Notes under the pieces: generated by a model
Seen by the model: the letters and a program-made list of their open reading frames with translations, nothing else
Database searches by the model: none
What the model was told of the DNA's origin: nothing
In this document: positions 1 to 10,950 of the stretch, piece by piece
How positions within the stretch are numbered: the first letter of the stretch is position 1
Layout of the letters: every line of letters starts with the position of its first letter
From: Nemertoderma westbladi
Lineage: Eukaryota; Xenacoelomorpha; Nemertodermatida; Nemertodermatidae
Assembly: GCA_032718475.1 (NCBI GenBank)
Contig: JAUCBJ010005760.1
Coordinates: 1 to 64,000, forward strand
Length of the DNA stretch: 64,000 bases
Reading direction: 5' to 3'
Made by a program: the position numbers and the translations under genes

Positions 1-85
1 CACACGTAAAAATACACTGTTGACTCTCCCGTGGGCACTGGGCAGTCATGTGGGGTCTGATACCTGCCCCACTGTTGCTTAAGCG

Positions 86-391
86 TTGGCGTACTGTGCT
101 ACAGCCAGTTTCTTGTTGTATAGTGAACTAGAATTATATTGGGTGATGGTTGTTTTATATTTGTTGTCCGTTTATGTAAGTTGTATTTTGGTTTGTTTAT
201 GTAGAAGTACAGTTTTCGTACATAGCCCGACTCGACTGACATTGCGCGTTGTTTTATTACTCACAGCCCCATTCCACTGGCCACTTTTTCTTGTTTGTTC
301 AAACTTTAAACTTACTAATAATGCATTATATTGTTTGCAAGCCAGTAACAACCAAATGTTTCTACATTATCCGACAAAATGTGGCGGATAG
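86..391 (+). pseudogene. Hydrophobic upstream segment of the LINE-A reading frame
   Basis: A 101-codon open stretch with several hydrophobic, signal-like segments (rich in Leu, Val, Tyr and Cys) lies directly upstream of the LINE-A endonuclease ORF. It is in the same frame and is separated from it only by one TAG at 389-391; the frame is then open through 392-2329. Either TAG is a nonsense mutation in a longer N-terminal region, or translation really starts after it and this is 5' UTR. No domain is recognisable, so there is no independent evidence that it is translated. Confidence 0.35.
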
Positions 392-541
392 CCACAACAA
401 ACCATATTCAAAATTTTCACGTTTTATTATGGTTCTTATTGGTTTGCAAACAGTACCCAGTGGCATCCAGTGTATGTTTTATTAGCCACAGTAGTATATT
501 CAATTACCTTCCAACCATCTTCCATATCGATCCTTCTTTGC

Positions 542-568
542 GGTGATATAGAGAGTAACCCTGGCCCG
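542..568 (+). other. 2A-like translational recoding motif
   Basis: The codons read G-D-I-E-S-N-P-G-P, matching the 2A consensus D-(V/I)-E-x-N-P-G-P. A hydrophobic stretch and LLCG precede it, as in active 2A sequences. In known 2As the ribosome releases the nascent chain between the last Gly and Pro and resumes, giving two products from one ORF. 2A sequences at the N-terminus of APE-type LINEs are established in several invertebrates. Here skipping would separate a short hydrophobic leader from the endonuclease/RT protein. Activity is inferred from motif identity only. Confidence 0.9.
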
Positions 569-1976
569 CTCTCTGTATGGCACCATAATGTCCGCAGCCT
601 TTTACCAAAATTAAATAACAAAATCTGCACTGACAAGTTAAAAATAATTTACGACACTATCTTAGATTTAAATATTGATATTTTTATTGTAACGGAAACA
701 TGGTTTTTAAAATGTACGGCAGCTGACCATGAAAGTGAGCTGAACAAACACTCTTATAAATACTATGACAAACCCCGCGCTGACAACTCGGGGTACGGTG
801 GTGTCGGGTTATTTATCAGGGAGTCATTACCCCATCTCAGACGCACTGGCAGGGCCTTTAACTCGCAAGGTCTAGAATTAATATTTATTGATATTTTCAT
901 CGTAAAATTAAAAGTTCTCGTGATTGGTCTTTACACACCCACCGAACCTACTGCACAGTACTGGGATACCTTGTACGATGTTATTTGTAACATCACGACA
1001 GCGTATAAATATGATGGAATTCTTCTTTTAGGTGACTTTAATACCAACTGTTTTCACCAAACTCCTTTTCTAGTAAACAAATTCTGCTCTTTAACTGGTT
1101 TTACCCAAGTGATAAACTCTATAACTCGATCCCAATCCCAATCTTGCATTGACTTATTATTCACTAATTTACTTCCCCTGAAAATTAAGGCGGACGCACA
1201 TGCTGATATTTGTTTTGACAACAACCTTCCTATTTCTGACCACTCGCCAATTTTTATCGACTTAAACGTTGATATCAAACCGCCACCCCTTTTCATTCGT
1301 ACCGTATGGGATTATGACAAAGCGAACTGGGGAGAATTCAGACAATTCCTAAATGGCAAATGTCTTAGTAGCTACTTTGGTGCACATGCCGATGACCCTG
1401 TTGAAGGTGTTAATTTTCTCACAGAGACTTTACTTGAAGGTACGAATAGATTTATTCCCAGCCACAAAATAAAAACCAGATCCAGCGACCCTAAGTGGAT
1501 AAATAATGAGTTGCGCTCACTGTTCAGGCGCAGGGAAAGGCTACACAAACGAGCCAAAGGGACACCCAACAACTCAAATCAATGGGTCAATTTCAGAAAA
1601 TATCGAAATTTTGTCACTCAAAAAGTTCGCTTAGCTAAGGCTTCATATTCTAGTGAATTGTATTTATCAACCAAAAGTTCCAGCAACTTAGACTCTAAGA
1701 AATGGTTTTCAATAGTAAAGTCGGTACTGGGGAAAAACAAATTATCATCCATCCCGTTCTTATTTGATGGTGACACAGCGGTGTATGAAGCCTTTGACAA
1801 AGCCCAAGTTCTAAATAACAGATTTGTCATTAATTCCACTTTACCAGGTTTATTACCGACGACCCCAGTACAATCCACACCTCAGACAGCACCACCGCTA
1901 GTACATCCCACACACCAGCCTGTACCACCGGTGGTACTTTCTGTAGTACCTCCAGTGCTTCACCACATACCCCCGA

Positions 1977-2293
1977 CTGTACCACTGGTAGTACATCCCA
2001 CACCTCCGATTGTACCTCCAGCAGTGCACCCCATACCCCAGACTGTACCACAGGTTGTACATCCCACACCTCCGATTGTACCTCCAGCAGTGCACCCCAT
2101 ACCCCAGACTGTACCACCGGTAGTACATCCCACACCTCCGATTGTACCTCCAGCAGTGCACCCCATACCCCAGACTGTACCACCGGTAGTACATCCCACA
2201 CCTTCGATTGTACCTCCAGCAGTGCACCCCATACCCCAGACTGTACCACCGGTGGTACATCCCACACCTCCGATTGTACCTCTAGCAGTGCAC
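1977..2293 (+). repeat. 66-bp coding tandem repeat (left part)
   Basis: About five copies of a 66-bp unit encode a 22-residue Pro/Val/His-rich peptide (repeating VVHPTPP, IVPPAVHP and IPQTVP). More degenerate copies lead in from about 1860. The array resumes at 4857 after the hAT element. The unit length is a multiple of three, so copy-number change keeps the frame. Confidence 0.9.
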
Positions 2294-4855
2294 CAGGGCC
2301 GGATTAAGGTTATCAGGGCTGTGGGCTGAGTAATAAAAAGGGCCGTTTTCCAACGGGTAAAAAATAACATGAAAAACTAAATATTTTACATATAATTATT
2401 ATTAATTATTTACTATAAAGAAACCGAGTGCTAATTACAGCAATGGAGTAAACTCAAAAATTAATGCAAAAAGCACCATTACCTACAACTGAAAGAAAGA
2501 CACAGAATTGTTTAATATTACAGTAAATTATTAACTAATAAAATACTAATTACAATACATAAAACATACAATAAAATTTTAATATACTGTATAATATCGT
2601 GACCATAAAGCCAGAACAACACATATATACCATAATTTTTCAAAACAATTTTTTTTACCAAAAATACTCAAGATGGCGTTCTACATCTTATGGTAAAATC
2701 CTAGACTTGTATGTCTAACTCCATCATTCCTAAGAAATTACCGTTTTGAGTTGAACCTATATGCTCATAACTGCCACGCAATGGCAACCCACGTTCAGTG
2801 AGTTTTCTTATTACACTTACAGCTCGAGTAAGTACCTGTTGCCAATAATTATTCTGTATTTCAAATTCCTTAAGCAGTGCTGCATCCACACGTCTTTTTG
2901 CGTCTCTTCTAATCACCAAACCGATCATTGCATCTCGGTGACATTCGGAATTTTCATGCCTGCGAACAACCACAGCTGCATGTTTCCAATTGTTGAATCC
3001 TAGGTTAACAAATTGATTGGTCCGATCCGAAGACAATAATTTACAAGGAAAGCAATAAACCTTGCCTTGAGAAGGTGAGTAGCAAAGCCATTCGCGTGTT
3101 GTTGGTCGTTGTCCTTCCATTTTGCGTTCAAACAATGACAATGTGCAAGAGCGGGTAAACTTCTCATTGGCGTGAATATAGCTCGATGCAGAAAAGTCAC
3201 CACCAGCAATATTTTGGCATTGTGTGCTCCCTTCACCAACCCAAAATTCTATCATGCCAGGAACAATAACTACCTCATTCCATGTCCCAACATCTGGAGT
3301 TATACACAGATTAGTAGTAGATGGCTCAACATCACCAGCATAGCCATGAAATTGATTTGCAATGGCCTGGCCGTCAGATACATTTGACAGTGGATCAACA
3401 ATTTCTTCAGCTACAGATAAGTTTACATTAAAACAGTCACCTGTGCCAGAGATGCATTGCATTGGAGCATCACTGACTGCATCAGGTAATTCAACTGGGG
3501 GAATGGTAGGCTCTACTGTTTCATCCGAAGTTTTGTCTATTTGGTCTGATATAGGTGTAAAATATGTTCGTAGCTTGGGCACAGATGATAACAAAACACT
3601 CTCTCTTTTCTCTTTAGCTTTTTTTGCTCGCATCTTTTCTGCACCACCAATACCCTTCTTCGAAACGTTCTTTACAAATGTTCCCATTATCTGATTATTG
3701 TAGAGATAATTCTATAATTGTCTAATAATTTAAATCACCATAGTTTTATCAATAACCAATATAAGTACAGCTAAGTAAAACTATCTCACAATCAATAACC
3801 AAAACAATAAACAAATAACGAAACTAGATTTCCCTTTCGTAATTTAAGGGAATGGAGCAGGTTACAGTGATGGTGTTATCTACTGATTGCTGATCTAACA
3901 GACCATATCATATCATATCATATCAATTAGATTTAATAATTAGCGGAATGGAGCAGATTACAGTGGCGAGCTTGAGCTTTTCTAACCAAAACAATAAACG
4001 ATAATTTATTTTAATAATAATAATTTTAACGATATTATTATATTTGTTAATTTAAGTGTGTCAATAATAATAATTAACGCTGATAAGTCACGGCAGCGTT
4101 AATATAATGTAACAAAAACTAACACTATTATTTTATTTACCACTGTGTCATAAGCTGAAGCTTAAATATATATAACTTTACAACAGGATAAGAAGTAAGT
4201 ACTTCGTGTAGAGGTATAGCCAACCAATAAATATCACGTAACACATTACCTGCAATTTATTAGATCCAGTCCAGAGTCAGTGATTCATGACTCATAGAAG
4301 AAATCCAATATCTCAACAAATACACCAATCACAGCGTGTTTTGGTAAGCCACTAGCCTGGTGTCAATGTACCAGGAGGTCTTCCCTGCCATTTGCTTAGA
4401 GCCTCCTGTCTGTCTGTTCTGTTTATTATAGTAAAGGTGTGGTATGTGTTTCACGATTGGTCATGTGCTCACATCACCTGTGCTACAAGCTTGCCCTAAA
4501 GCATTAGTTAGGTGGAGTAAATAGCCTGTAGGTAATGGGACTGCTGGCTTCCAATTAATATGTCCAGGTTGATAGCCCTATCCTGCTTTGGCAGTATAGT
4601 GTGGCCTGGGAGGCATAATTCCTATTGTGGAAACAGTGGGGTATGGAAATATTTGGTTATGGGCTGGGGGAAATTTACTCAGGAATTATAGTACAAACAT
4701 GATTTTGGATAATTTGACTTATGAATTGATTAATATTTCATGGGACTCTTATAGGCACAGAACAATTACAATGGAAAGCTCAATTTGAAAGGGCCGGTTC
4801 AGTCGCTTGGGCCGTGGGCTGCAGCCCACACAGCCCCCCCCTTAATCCAGGCCTA
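2294..4855 (-). mobile_element. hAT-superfamily DNA transposon, internally deleted
   Basis: The ends form short imperfect inverted repeats. The left end reads CAGGGCCGGATTAAGG and the inverted right end TAGGCCTGGATTAAGG, matching 13 of 16 positions. The flanks share AGTGCAC (2287-2293 and 4856-4862), extendable to 8 bp depending on the exact boundary, which fits the 8-bp target duplication of hAT elements. Inside, on the minus strand, is the N-terminal part of a TTF-zinc-finger/ZMYM1-like transposase. The catalytic RNase H-like core and the C-terminal dimerisation region are absent, so this copy is non-autonomous. It landed in the proline-rich coding repeat of LINE-A and is therefore younger than that LINE. 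Confidence 0.8.
2701..3687 (-). pseudogene. hAT transposase N-terminal fragment (TTF-type zinc finger, ZMYM1-like)
   Basis: A 328-codon ORF begins with a basic segment and a variable acidic region (about 1-190). A TTF-type zinc-binding domain follows at about 190-260, with REWLCYS, YCFPCKL, the GFNNWKHA block and the HENSECHRDAM block supplying Cys and His ligands. The ERGLPLRG and NGNFLGMMEL segments then match the start of the hAT transposase core in ZMYM1-like proteins. The ORF stops just there, at about residue 328, whereas family members continue for several hundred residues. It looks like a truncated exon or deletion derivative and would bind DNA at best. Confidence 0.75.
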
Positions 4856-4856
4856 A

Positions 4857-5098
4857 GTGCACCCCATACCCCTGACTGTACAACCGGTAGTACATCCCAC
4901 ACCTCCGATTGTACCTCCAGCAGTGCACCCCATACCCCAGACTGTACCACCGGTAGTACATCCCACACCTCCGATTGTACCTCCAGCAGTGCACCCCATA
5001 CCCCAGACTGTACCACCGGTAGTACATCCCACACCTCCGATTGTACCTCCAGCAGTGCACCCCATACCCCAGACTGTACCATCGGTGGTATATCCCGT
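4857..5098 (+). repeat. 66-bp coding tandem repeat (right part)
   Basis: The Pro/Val/His-rich 66-bp array continues after the hAT insertion, with nearly four units and the same phase as the left part. The last unit diverges (IPQTVPSVVYPVEP) and leads into the linker before the reverse transcriptase. Confidence 0.88.
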
Positions 5099-7088
5099 GG
5101 AGCCTGCAGCGGTACATCCCATACCACTATCTTTACCCCCGACTTCACTACACCCCGACCCCTCTACTGTTCAGGGCGTCCCTGAAGAAGCAGTCCTAGA
5201 GCACATACAGATTTCAGAAGAGGACATAGGTGCAGGTATTTCATCCTTAAAAACGAATGGATCTCCTGGTATCGATGGAATAAGTAACAGAGTTATTAAA
5301 TCATTATCCGGCTCTTTAATAGTCGGTCTAACTATTTTATTTAATGCGTTACTTAACATTTCTATTTTTCCACAATCCTGGAAGTATTCTAATATTACTC
5401 CAATTTTTAAAAAGGGAGAATTTTATAATTCTGGCAACTATCGCCCAATTTCTTTATTAAATAACCTTTCTAAGCTTTTTGAAACTGTTGTCAGAAAGCA
5501 TATCTGGAATTTCCTATGGCATAAAATATCGAAACGACAATCAGGATTTATTCCCGGCGATAGTTGCCAAAACCAACTTCTCTTCCTATACGACTCCTGG
5601 TGCCAGGCATGGGATGAAGGCGACGTCACACAAGTAATATTCTGTGATGTCACAAAAGCCTTTGACAGGGTATGGCACGCAGGTCTCCTTGAAAAATTAT
5701 ATAGAATGGGAATCCGCGGTCGTTTATTGGCATGGTTCTAATGTTATTTATCAGGGCGTTGGCAGCGTGTAGTACTAGATGGGACATGCTCACTGTTTCT
5801 GGCGGTGCTCGCAGGCGTACCCCAGGGAAGTGTGCTCGGTCCCATCCTATTTATTATTTATATAAATGACCTTGTTGATGTATTGTCGGCAAACTGTTCA
5901 CTGTTTGCTGACGATACATCTCTTTCATCTAGAATCAGTCATCCTGTTGTGCGCGCTCACTTTCTTAACCACGAACTTCATGAACTACACACTTGGGCTA
6001 CTAAATGGCTCGTAACTTTTAACCCAGAGAAAACCATTGTAATGACTATGTGTGGTTCCATCCCATACCAGACAGTGCCACTATATCTAAATGGTGAGGC
6101 CCTTCCGTGTGGTGAGACTCACAAACACCTGGGACTGGTATTTTCTTCCAATTTCAAGTTCAATGACCATGTCCTAGAACTAATTAACTCAGTTTCGAGA
6201 AATCTATTGGTTCTGCGGAAAACTAAATACGTCCTATCCAAAGATGCAATACTAAAAATATACAAAACATTTATACGTCCTAAACTGGAATACGGCTGTG
6301 CGGTCTGGAACAACATATCTCAAGAAATGTCTGAACTACTTGACAATTTTGAACTTGAAATTCTAAGAATTGCCACTGGTGCTCCATCTCGCACTTCACA
6401 TAGCAAGTTATATACCGAATGCAACATACAGAGTCTCTCTTCCAGGCGCTCAGCCATCTGCTTAATAACTTTTTATAAAATTATTAACAAGTTAACTCCG
6501 GAGTACTTATTTTCCAGAATCCCAATTACAGTGGGGCAAAACCCATCACATAGTTACCCTCTCAGAAACAGCGCCAACATTTCCCAAATATCGTACCGTA
6601 AAGACCTTTATGGCAAATCTTTCTTTCCAAACACTATAAAAAAATGGAACGATCTCCCTTTTTCAACACGTTCACTCCCTCTCCCGATGTTTAAATCCCG
6701 ACTCATTTCAAATAATGTTATCAAACCATTTTACTGTGTTGGAACCCGCAAATTTCAAATCATTGTCTGCCAGTTGCGACTGCGGTGTAGTGAATTATCT
6801 GCAGACATGGTATCCAGGCACCTTCAGGACTCACCTGAGTGCACCTCATGCAGTGCTGCCACAGAAAACGCCTTTCACTTTTTTATAACTTGTCCGAGTT
6901 ACTCTGGTGCCCGCCGTACACTGAAGGTTGGGTTGGAAGCCCTGGGGGGCTTCACTGTCATTAAACTCTGTTTTAGAGGGACAAGGTATATCTGCGACCG
7001 ATTACAACAAATATTTCTCCCTTCTAAACACCTTTATTGTCTCTACTCAGCGTTTTCGGCTACTTTCACAATAAAACAAAACCATTAG
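4857..7088 (+). pseudogene. LINE-A ORF, second half: reverse transcriptase and C-terminal domain
   Basis: This copies element RNA into DNA at the endonuclease nick. Reading from 4857, the RT begins at about residue 115 with SSLKTNGSPGIDGI. NYRPISLL, the QSGFIPG block, a catalytic-Asp block VTKAFDRVWH, then (after the stop) VPQGSVLGPILFIIYINDL and FADDTSL with the two catalytic Asp follow. The thumb (THKHLGL, SRNLLVLRKTK) and the C-terminal IRPKLEYGCAVWN and KKWNDLPF blocks are typical of CR1/Jockey-like LINEs. One in-frame TAA at 5739-5741 interrupts the palm; the frame is otherwise identical on both sides. Domain content is complete, so the copy probably died recently by point mutation and by the hAT insertion. 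Confidence 0.88.
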
Positions 7089-7473
7089 CCCAAAATATTT
7101 ACTTACTTGCTTGCATATATACCTTTTCCCTTCAACTGTCTTTGTTAGCTAATTAAATAGATTCATTTGGTAATGTAAATTAAATTTCACTGTATGTTGC
7201 TACATTATATTATTTTTATTTTTTATGTTTATTGATGTGCCTTCTATTTTGTGGCTTGGTTGTGAGTCAGCGCGCCCGTCGGTCTAGTATATTTTTATTT
7301 TATAAAGTTTATTGTTTACCATATATTTACAACTGTCACTCCTAGCAACTCTAATCTGATATAATAACTAAGCTGGATATAGGGCCTTATCTGTCCGAAT
7401 TGTTATTGTTATTGTCAATTGTCATAATGTGACCCTGTTAAGCTTAATTCAATATACAGTCCTACCGCTAGAG

Positions 7474-7498
7474 AAAAAAATAAATAAATAAATAAATT
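7474..7498 (+). repeat. LINE-A 3' tail, (AAAT)n microsatellite
   Basis: A-rich tail with about four AAAT units closing the LINE 3' UTR. CR1/L2-like elements commonly end in short tandem repeats rather than long poly(A). It marks the 3' insertion boundary. Confidence 0.75.
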
Positions 7499-7516
7499 AA
7501 CCTATTTCTGTTTCAG

Positions 7517-8047
7517 TCCAACAAATTAGAATTAAAAGCAATAGGCTCGTTCTTCATGCCCTTCTATATACAGACTGCTGAATGCAGACCGCAAATTGAG
7601 CCATGGCCTAATACTGAGCGAAACAAGTGTTCCCTTGCGCCCTCGTTAGCGACATACCCCATATTTGAAAACCAAGCATTATCAGGATGGCTTGCGGATG
7701 TCTGTAGCCGCACGCTGAGAGCGCACCCTTTGTTGTTGGGAATGCAACTTGCCAAACTCGATGAACTTGGTAAATTCCTGAACTTTGAATGCTTTCGACG
7801 TTTCCTAACCCCTTTCGCCAACATTGACAGTCAGTTTCGCATGAAGTCACTGTCTCAGCAAGAGCTACGTCGCTCCACAGGGGATGAGCTAGCCAGCGGT
7901 GGCTTCACTACATTCCGAGACGTATGTATTTCCAATCTCCATCAATCGGTGATCGAGAGACCCATTATTAAACCTGATTTCTTGGTTGGACAAATACAGA
8001 CTTCTGTTATGGACGCCCCGACCAAGCGGAGGAACCAATCCACCTAG
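7517..8047 (+). CDS. Candidate host exon, unknown protein
   Basis: A polypyrimidine stretch and CAG (ending 7516) resemble a 3' splice site. From there one frame is open for 176 codons to a TAG at 8045-8047, with an internal ATG at 7556. The product is mixed-composition and soluble-looking, has no membrane segment, and was not recognised. A second open frame (7986-8417) overlaps its end and finishes in a Ser/Thr/Pro-rich, basic tail, so a frameshift or unseen splicing could join them. An AATAAA lies at 8534-8539. It could be the last exon of a gene whose upstream exons lie left of LINE-A, or chance coding. Confidence 0.3.
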   Translation, partial: SNKLELKAIGSFFMPFYIQTAECRPQIEPWPNTERNKCSLAPSLATYPIFENQALSGWLADVCSRTLRAHPLLLGMQLAKLDELGKFLNFECFRRFLTPFANIDSQFRMKSLSQQELRRSTGDELASGGFTTFRDVCISNLHQSVIERPIIKPDFLVGQIQTSVMDAPTKRRNQST

Positions 8048-8417
8048 AAGCAACTTCAGTAGCCGCCCCTGTCGTACTCACCCTGTTTGGTGTCGTTACC
8101 CAAACTGTCCCTTCCGGACCAGCGCAAGCTGCTATGTGGAAGCGCTTAACTGTACTCCGGGATCAGAGATCAGTCGACCGGCTGTCGACTCGGGCACAAT
8201 GAGACCCGTCGAGTTCCTATCCTTGCCTAGTACCTCCACCGGGACATACACCGACCGTCCGACTTCACCGACACCAGACGCGGTAGATATCCACCTGGGT
8301 CCCAACGAGACACTTTCAAGCGATGACATGATGTTACCCAAGCCCCAAACACCTGCGAGGAAGATGAAACAACTATTTATGCGAAGTACACCCAAGCATC
8401 CCAAGTGGAAGCGATGA
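7986..8417 (+). CDS. Overlapping open frame, possible continuation of the candidate exon
   Basis: 143 codons in another frame overlap the end of the preceding ORF by about 60 bp. The N-terminal third is Arg/Cys/Pro-rich and looks like out-of-frame translation. The last 70 residues (Ser/Thr/Pro-rich, ending in Lys/Arg) look more like real coding sequence. No family recognised. It would belong to the same transcript if a small intron or frameshift joins the frames. Confidence 0.2.
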   Translation: MDKYRLLLWTPRPSGGTNPPRSNFSSRPCRTHPVWCRYPNCPFRTSASCYVEALNCTPGSEISRPAVDSGTMRPVEFLSLPSTSTGTYTDRPTSPTPDAVDIHLGPNETLSSDDMMLPKPQTPARKMKQLFMRSTPKHPKWKR

Positions 8418-9540
8418 TATAAGATTACTACCAGTTAGCCTGTCAATCTTTATAAAATCACTGTACTCGTTCATCAACAGTTAAGTACGTTATAAAACCA
8501 TATTTGTATCATATACATATCATATTTGTAAATAATAAACAATATGTATTTCTTATTATAAGAGTGAAACTCGATATATTAGTCGAATTTATATATTTTT
8601 ATATTTGAAGGACAATATGACTCAATACTTACCTACTTACGTTGATTAATTTACCAACCTACCATATTTGTAAATAAATCAAACTCTAATGTTGTTTGAA
8701 AGGTCGTTTAATGCTTATTTAGTCCTACCGGAATTGACTCGACGAACTTTATTATTTTATATGAGAAGGTTGAACTACCCTTAATTAATTTCATTTAATT
8801 ATTTAGTTAGATTGTTTATCGCATTTAATTGTATGTAGTAAGTATCTAATATCGACGTTGCCTTTAATCATTGAAAGATTTTATATACCCCTTTCCATGC
8901 AAATTTCCGAAAGAACTCAATATTGTGTTATTCATAGAACGATTGTAGAACTTGTACGTAATTTTAGGGAACGGTTTTGCTGCACATGCTAACTGCATGT
9001 CGAAATCTTATATTTTTATCAGAGAACTATTAAACTTCTGTGCACATAATATTTGTCTCAAATCCGTGTTGTATATCACTGTTAAGATTGTTTGTCCATT
9101 GCCCAGCATCGGTTGACGTAACCATAAAGCTCCTATTGGTTGCCATACTTTATGATGTTCTTGCGCCCTATTGGCTGTTTCTAATCATATAGTTTGTATA
9201 TTAATCGATGTTCATCCTGCTATTTTCTAGGCATAACCTTATACCATCCTAAGCCTGTTACGATTCATGTAACTAGCAGGACCTATGAAATTTCACCTTG
9301 CTGCATGTATTGTAGCTTGCTGTGTTGCATCATTATCTTATTGCATTGCATCAATAACTTGCTGTGCGTATTAAATCTTATTGTTAAAGTTATTATTATT
9401 GCTTTACCTTGTTGATGAATATACAAGACCAGAGATCACACCAACTTGATTTCCACACGGTTAGTGCTGACTGTGCCCTGTCTGTAATAGATTCGTTTCA
9501 TTTAGTGTGAGTGTGTGCAATTTTGTGCAATTTAGTGCGA
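8418..9540. other. Non-coding AT-rich interval
   Basis: No supported gene. Apart from AATAAA at 8534-8539, a possible polyadenylation signal for the preceding exon, nothing stands out. Short open frames here are hydrophobic by AT-richness and were not accepted. Confidence 0.5.
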
Positions 9541-9611
9541 GTTGGGGAATAATATTGCAGTACTATGGATGCACACTGTGCATCCATAGTACTGCAATAT
9601 TATTCCCCAAC
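9541..9611. repeat. Perfect 71-bp palindrome
   Basis: Arms 9541-9575 and 9577-9611 are exact reverse complements over 35 bp, with a single C between them. Such a sequence can extrude as a cruciform or fold as a near-loopless RNA hairpin. A TTAGTGCGA motif just left of it also occurs at the arms of the hairpin at 20261, suggesting a shared fold-back element family. Confidence 0.95.
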
Positions 9612-9839
9612 GCGTAACTATAATCTATTGATACTATGATGCGTGCAGTACGAGTGAACCGATAGCACTCACAGGAGTTACAAACGAACTCACTTTGCAG
9701 GGGATGTGGGGTTAGCCTCCCTTAAAAGCCTTGACAAAAAAAAGTTCGGTTAAAGTGGTAAGTAATTGACAAAAAAGTTACAGCTTTGAGAACATGTGTT
9801 TTTACTTTTGATTTAAAAACTGTGGTTGATTAAATTTCT

Positions 9840-10950
9840 CGTATTGACGTTGGTATCTTATTCCACAGTCGAGTTGCACATACCTCAAACGCATGCTACC
9901 CGAGAGTGTAGCAGTGGAATCGTGGCTTGATCAGAGTAATAATGGTTGTGCAGCTTCTGGTAACGAGATGCTTGCGTTTCTCTTTGTGTAGCATGTCATG
10001 AATGTATTGTTGCGCGTGAGCAGTTAAACCTTTGTGAGCCGTTAGTAATATTTTGAATTCAATCCGTTTGCGCACGGACAGCCAATGAATAATAGACTCC
10101 GCAGCCTTCGTATCTAGATACTTAAGAATTTAACGGATGTCATGGAGATAGTAATATGCGGCGCTACATGTTTTCGATTGAATTTATTCATTTTCATCTC
10201 AGAGTCAAACCATGCCCCTAGGTTTCTTACCGACTTTACGGGCTCGTTGTTGAAATCACCAACATGAATTGAGGTAGACGAGAGCTAGACCTTTGACCTG
10301 ATCAGTATGAATTCAGTCTCATCGTCATTTAGATTTAGCCTGTGCTTCAATAGCCAGCTGCGTATCTCAGAAATGCAGTATTTTATAGACTCTATGGCTG
10401 CCTTTGGTTGGAAGATGTACTGGAAGTAGGTTTGAAGGCGAGGTATACCTGGTGGTCATCAGCAAAGATAGATACTCAGAGGTGGCGTTCGATTACTTCA
10501 TGGAGGCCAATGCTGTTATTTGGAAAAATTATACATGATAGGCATGATCCCTGGAGGAATCCGTACTCCAGTTGCTGATCTTTGGATGCTACACCTAGTG
10601 TGAATACCCGTTGAACTCTATCGGAAAGAAACGACCGAAACCATTTGGGTTCATGTTCCATGCGGGATTTGTGTTCTACTGCGTCAAATGCAGCGTTGAG
10701 GTCCAACAATATAAGCAAAGATTGGTGATTGTAATATTGGTAATGGGTATCGACATGCGGTTCAACTTGAGAGATAACTGCACGCTCAGCAATGCGATAC
10801 CAAACGAATGCGATACCAATAACTGGCCGAAAGTTTGTGTCATTTACCGTTTTAATTATGCTTGTTGATTGATCACAGGACGATTTCTTCGGCACTGGTG
10901 GTGTAATGGTCCCAATGGTGGCACTTCCCCAGTCTCCAATGATTGGTTTA
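9840..10950 (-). pseudogene. Decayed CR1/L2-like LINE (LINE-B), RT core to 3' end
   Basis: Minus-strand translation in shifting frames gives a recognisable reverse transcriptase series. SLETGEVP comes first, then LLDLNAAFDAVEH (palm Asp), WFRSFLSDR, LQGSCLS in place of PQGSxL, IFADDHQVYL with the catalytic Asp pair, KHRLNLNDDETEF, VRNLGAWFD, LDTKAAESIIH and RLWNKIPTSIR. The order matches CR1/L2-type elements. Stops and frameshifts throughout mean it is long dead. A 139-codon open stretch (10476-10895) is the best-preserved piece. The sequence upstream in the element continues at 12333 beyond an insertion. Confidence 0.75.

Larger units (their letters stand above)
392..2293 (+). pseudogene. 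LINE-A ORF, first half: 2A motif, APE endonuclease, proline-rich repeat
   Basis: Numbered from the GTG at 470, residues 22-33 carry a 2A-type ribosome-skipping motif. The apurinic/apyrimidinic-type endonuclease that nicks target DNA follows at about residues 38-270. Its signature blocks are visible: NVRSL near the N-terminus, TETWF with the metal-binding Glu, GGVGLFI, LLLGDFN with catalytic Asp and Asn, and SDHSP with the terminal Asp-His pair. A basic linker region follows (about 280-450). Tandem Pro/Val/His/Thr-rich units of 22 residues then run to the hAT insertion. No ATG is obvious close to the 2A motif; the frame stays open upstream to 392, so the start is uncertain. The natural protein would continue at 4857. 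The last dozen codons before the stop at 2329 are transposon sequence. Confidence 0.82.
1..7498 (+). mobile_element. CR1-like non-LTR retrotransposon (LINE-A), split by a hAT insertion
   Basis: This is a LINE reading left to right. In order it shows a hydrophobic N-terminal stretch, a 2A motif, an apurinic-type endonuclease, a proline-rich repeat region, a reverse transcriptase and a C-terminal region typical of CR1/L2-like elements. A short 3' UTR ends in an (AAAT)n tail at 7474-7498, as expected for target-primed insertion of this group. A DNA transposon occupies 2294-4855. Removing it together with one target duplication returns the reading frame exactly, because a GTG-CAC codon pair sits at 2288 on one side and at 4857 on the other. 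The 5' end is not visible, so the left boundary is the window edge. At least two in-frame stops make this copy defective. Assignment to a CR1-like clade rests on domain order and motif style; a phylogeny would be needed to separate CR1, L2, Rex1 and Crack. Confidence 0.85.

Noticed and set aside
1830-2370. Minus-strand frames over the proline-rich repeat
   Set aside because: Antisense of the 66-bp LINE repeat; the plus-strand frame is continuous with endonuclease and RT.
9194-9415. 73-codon hydrophobic Cys-rich frame
   Set aside because: AT-rich, no start context or domain; likely chance.
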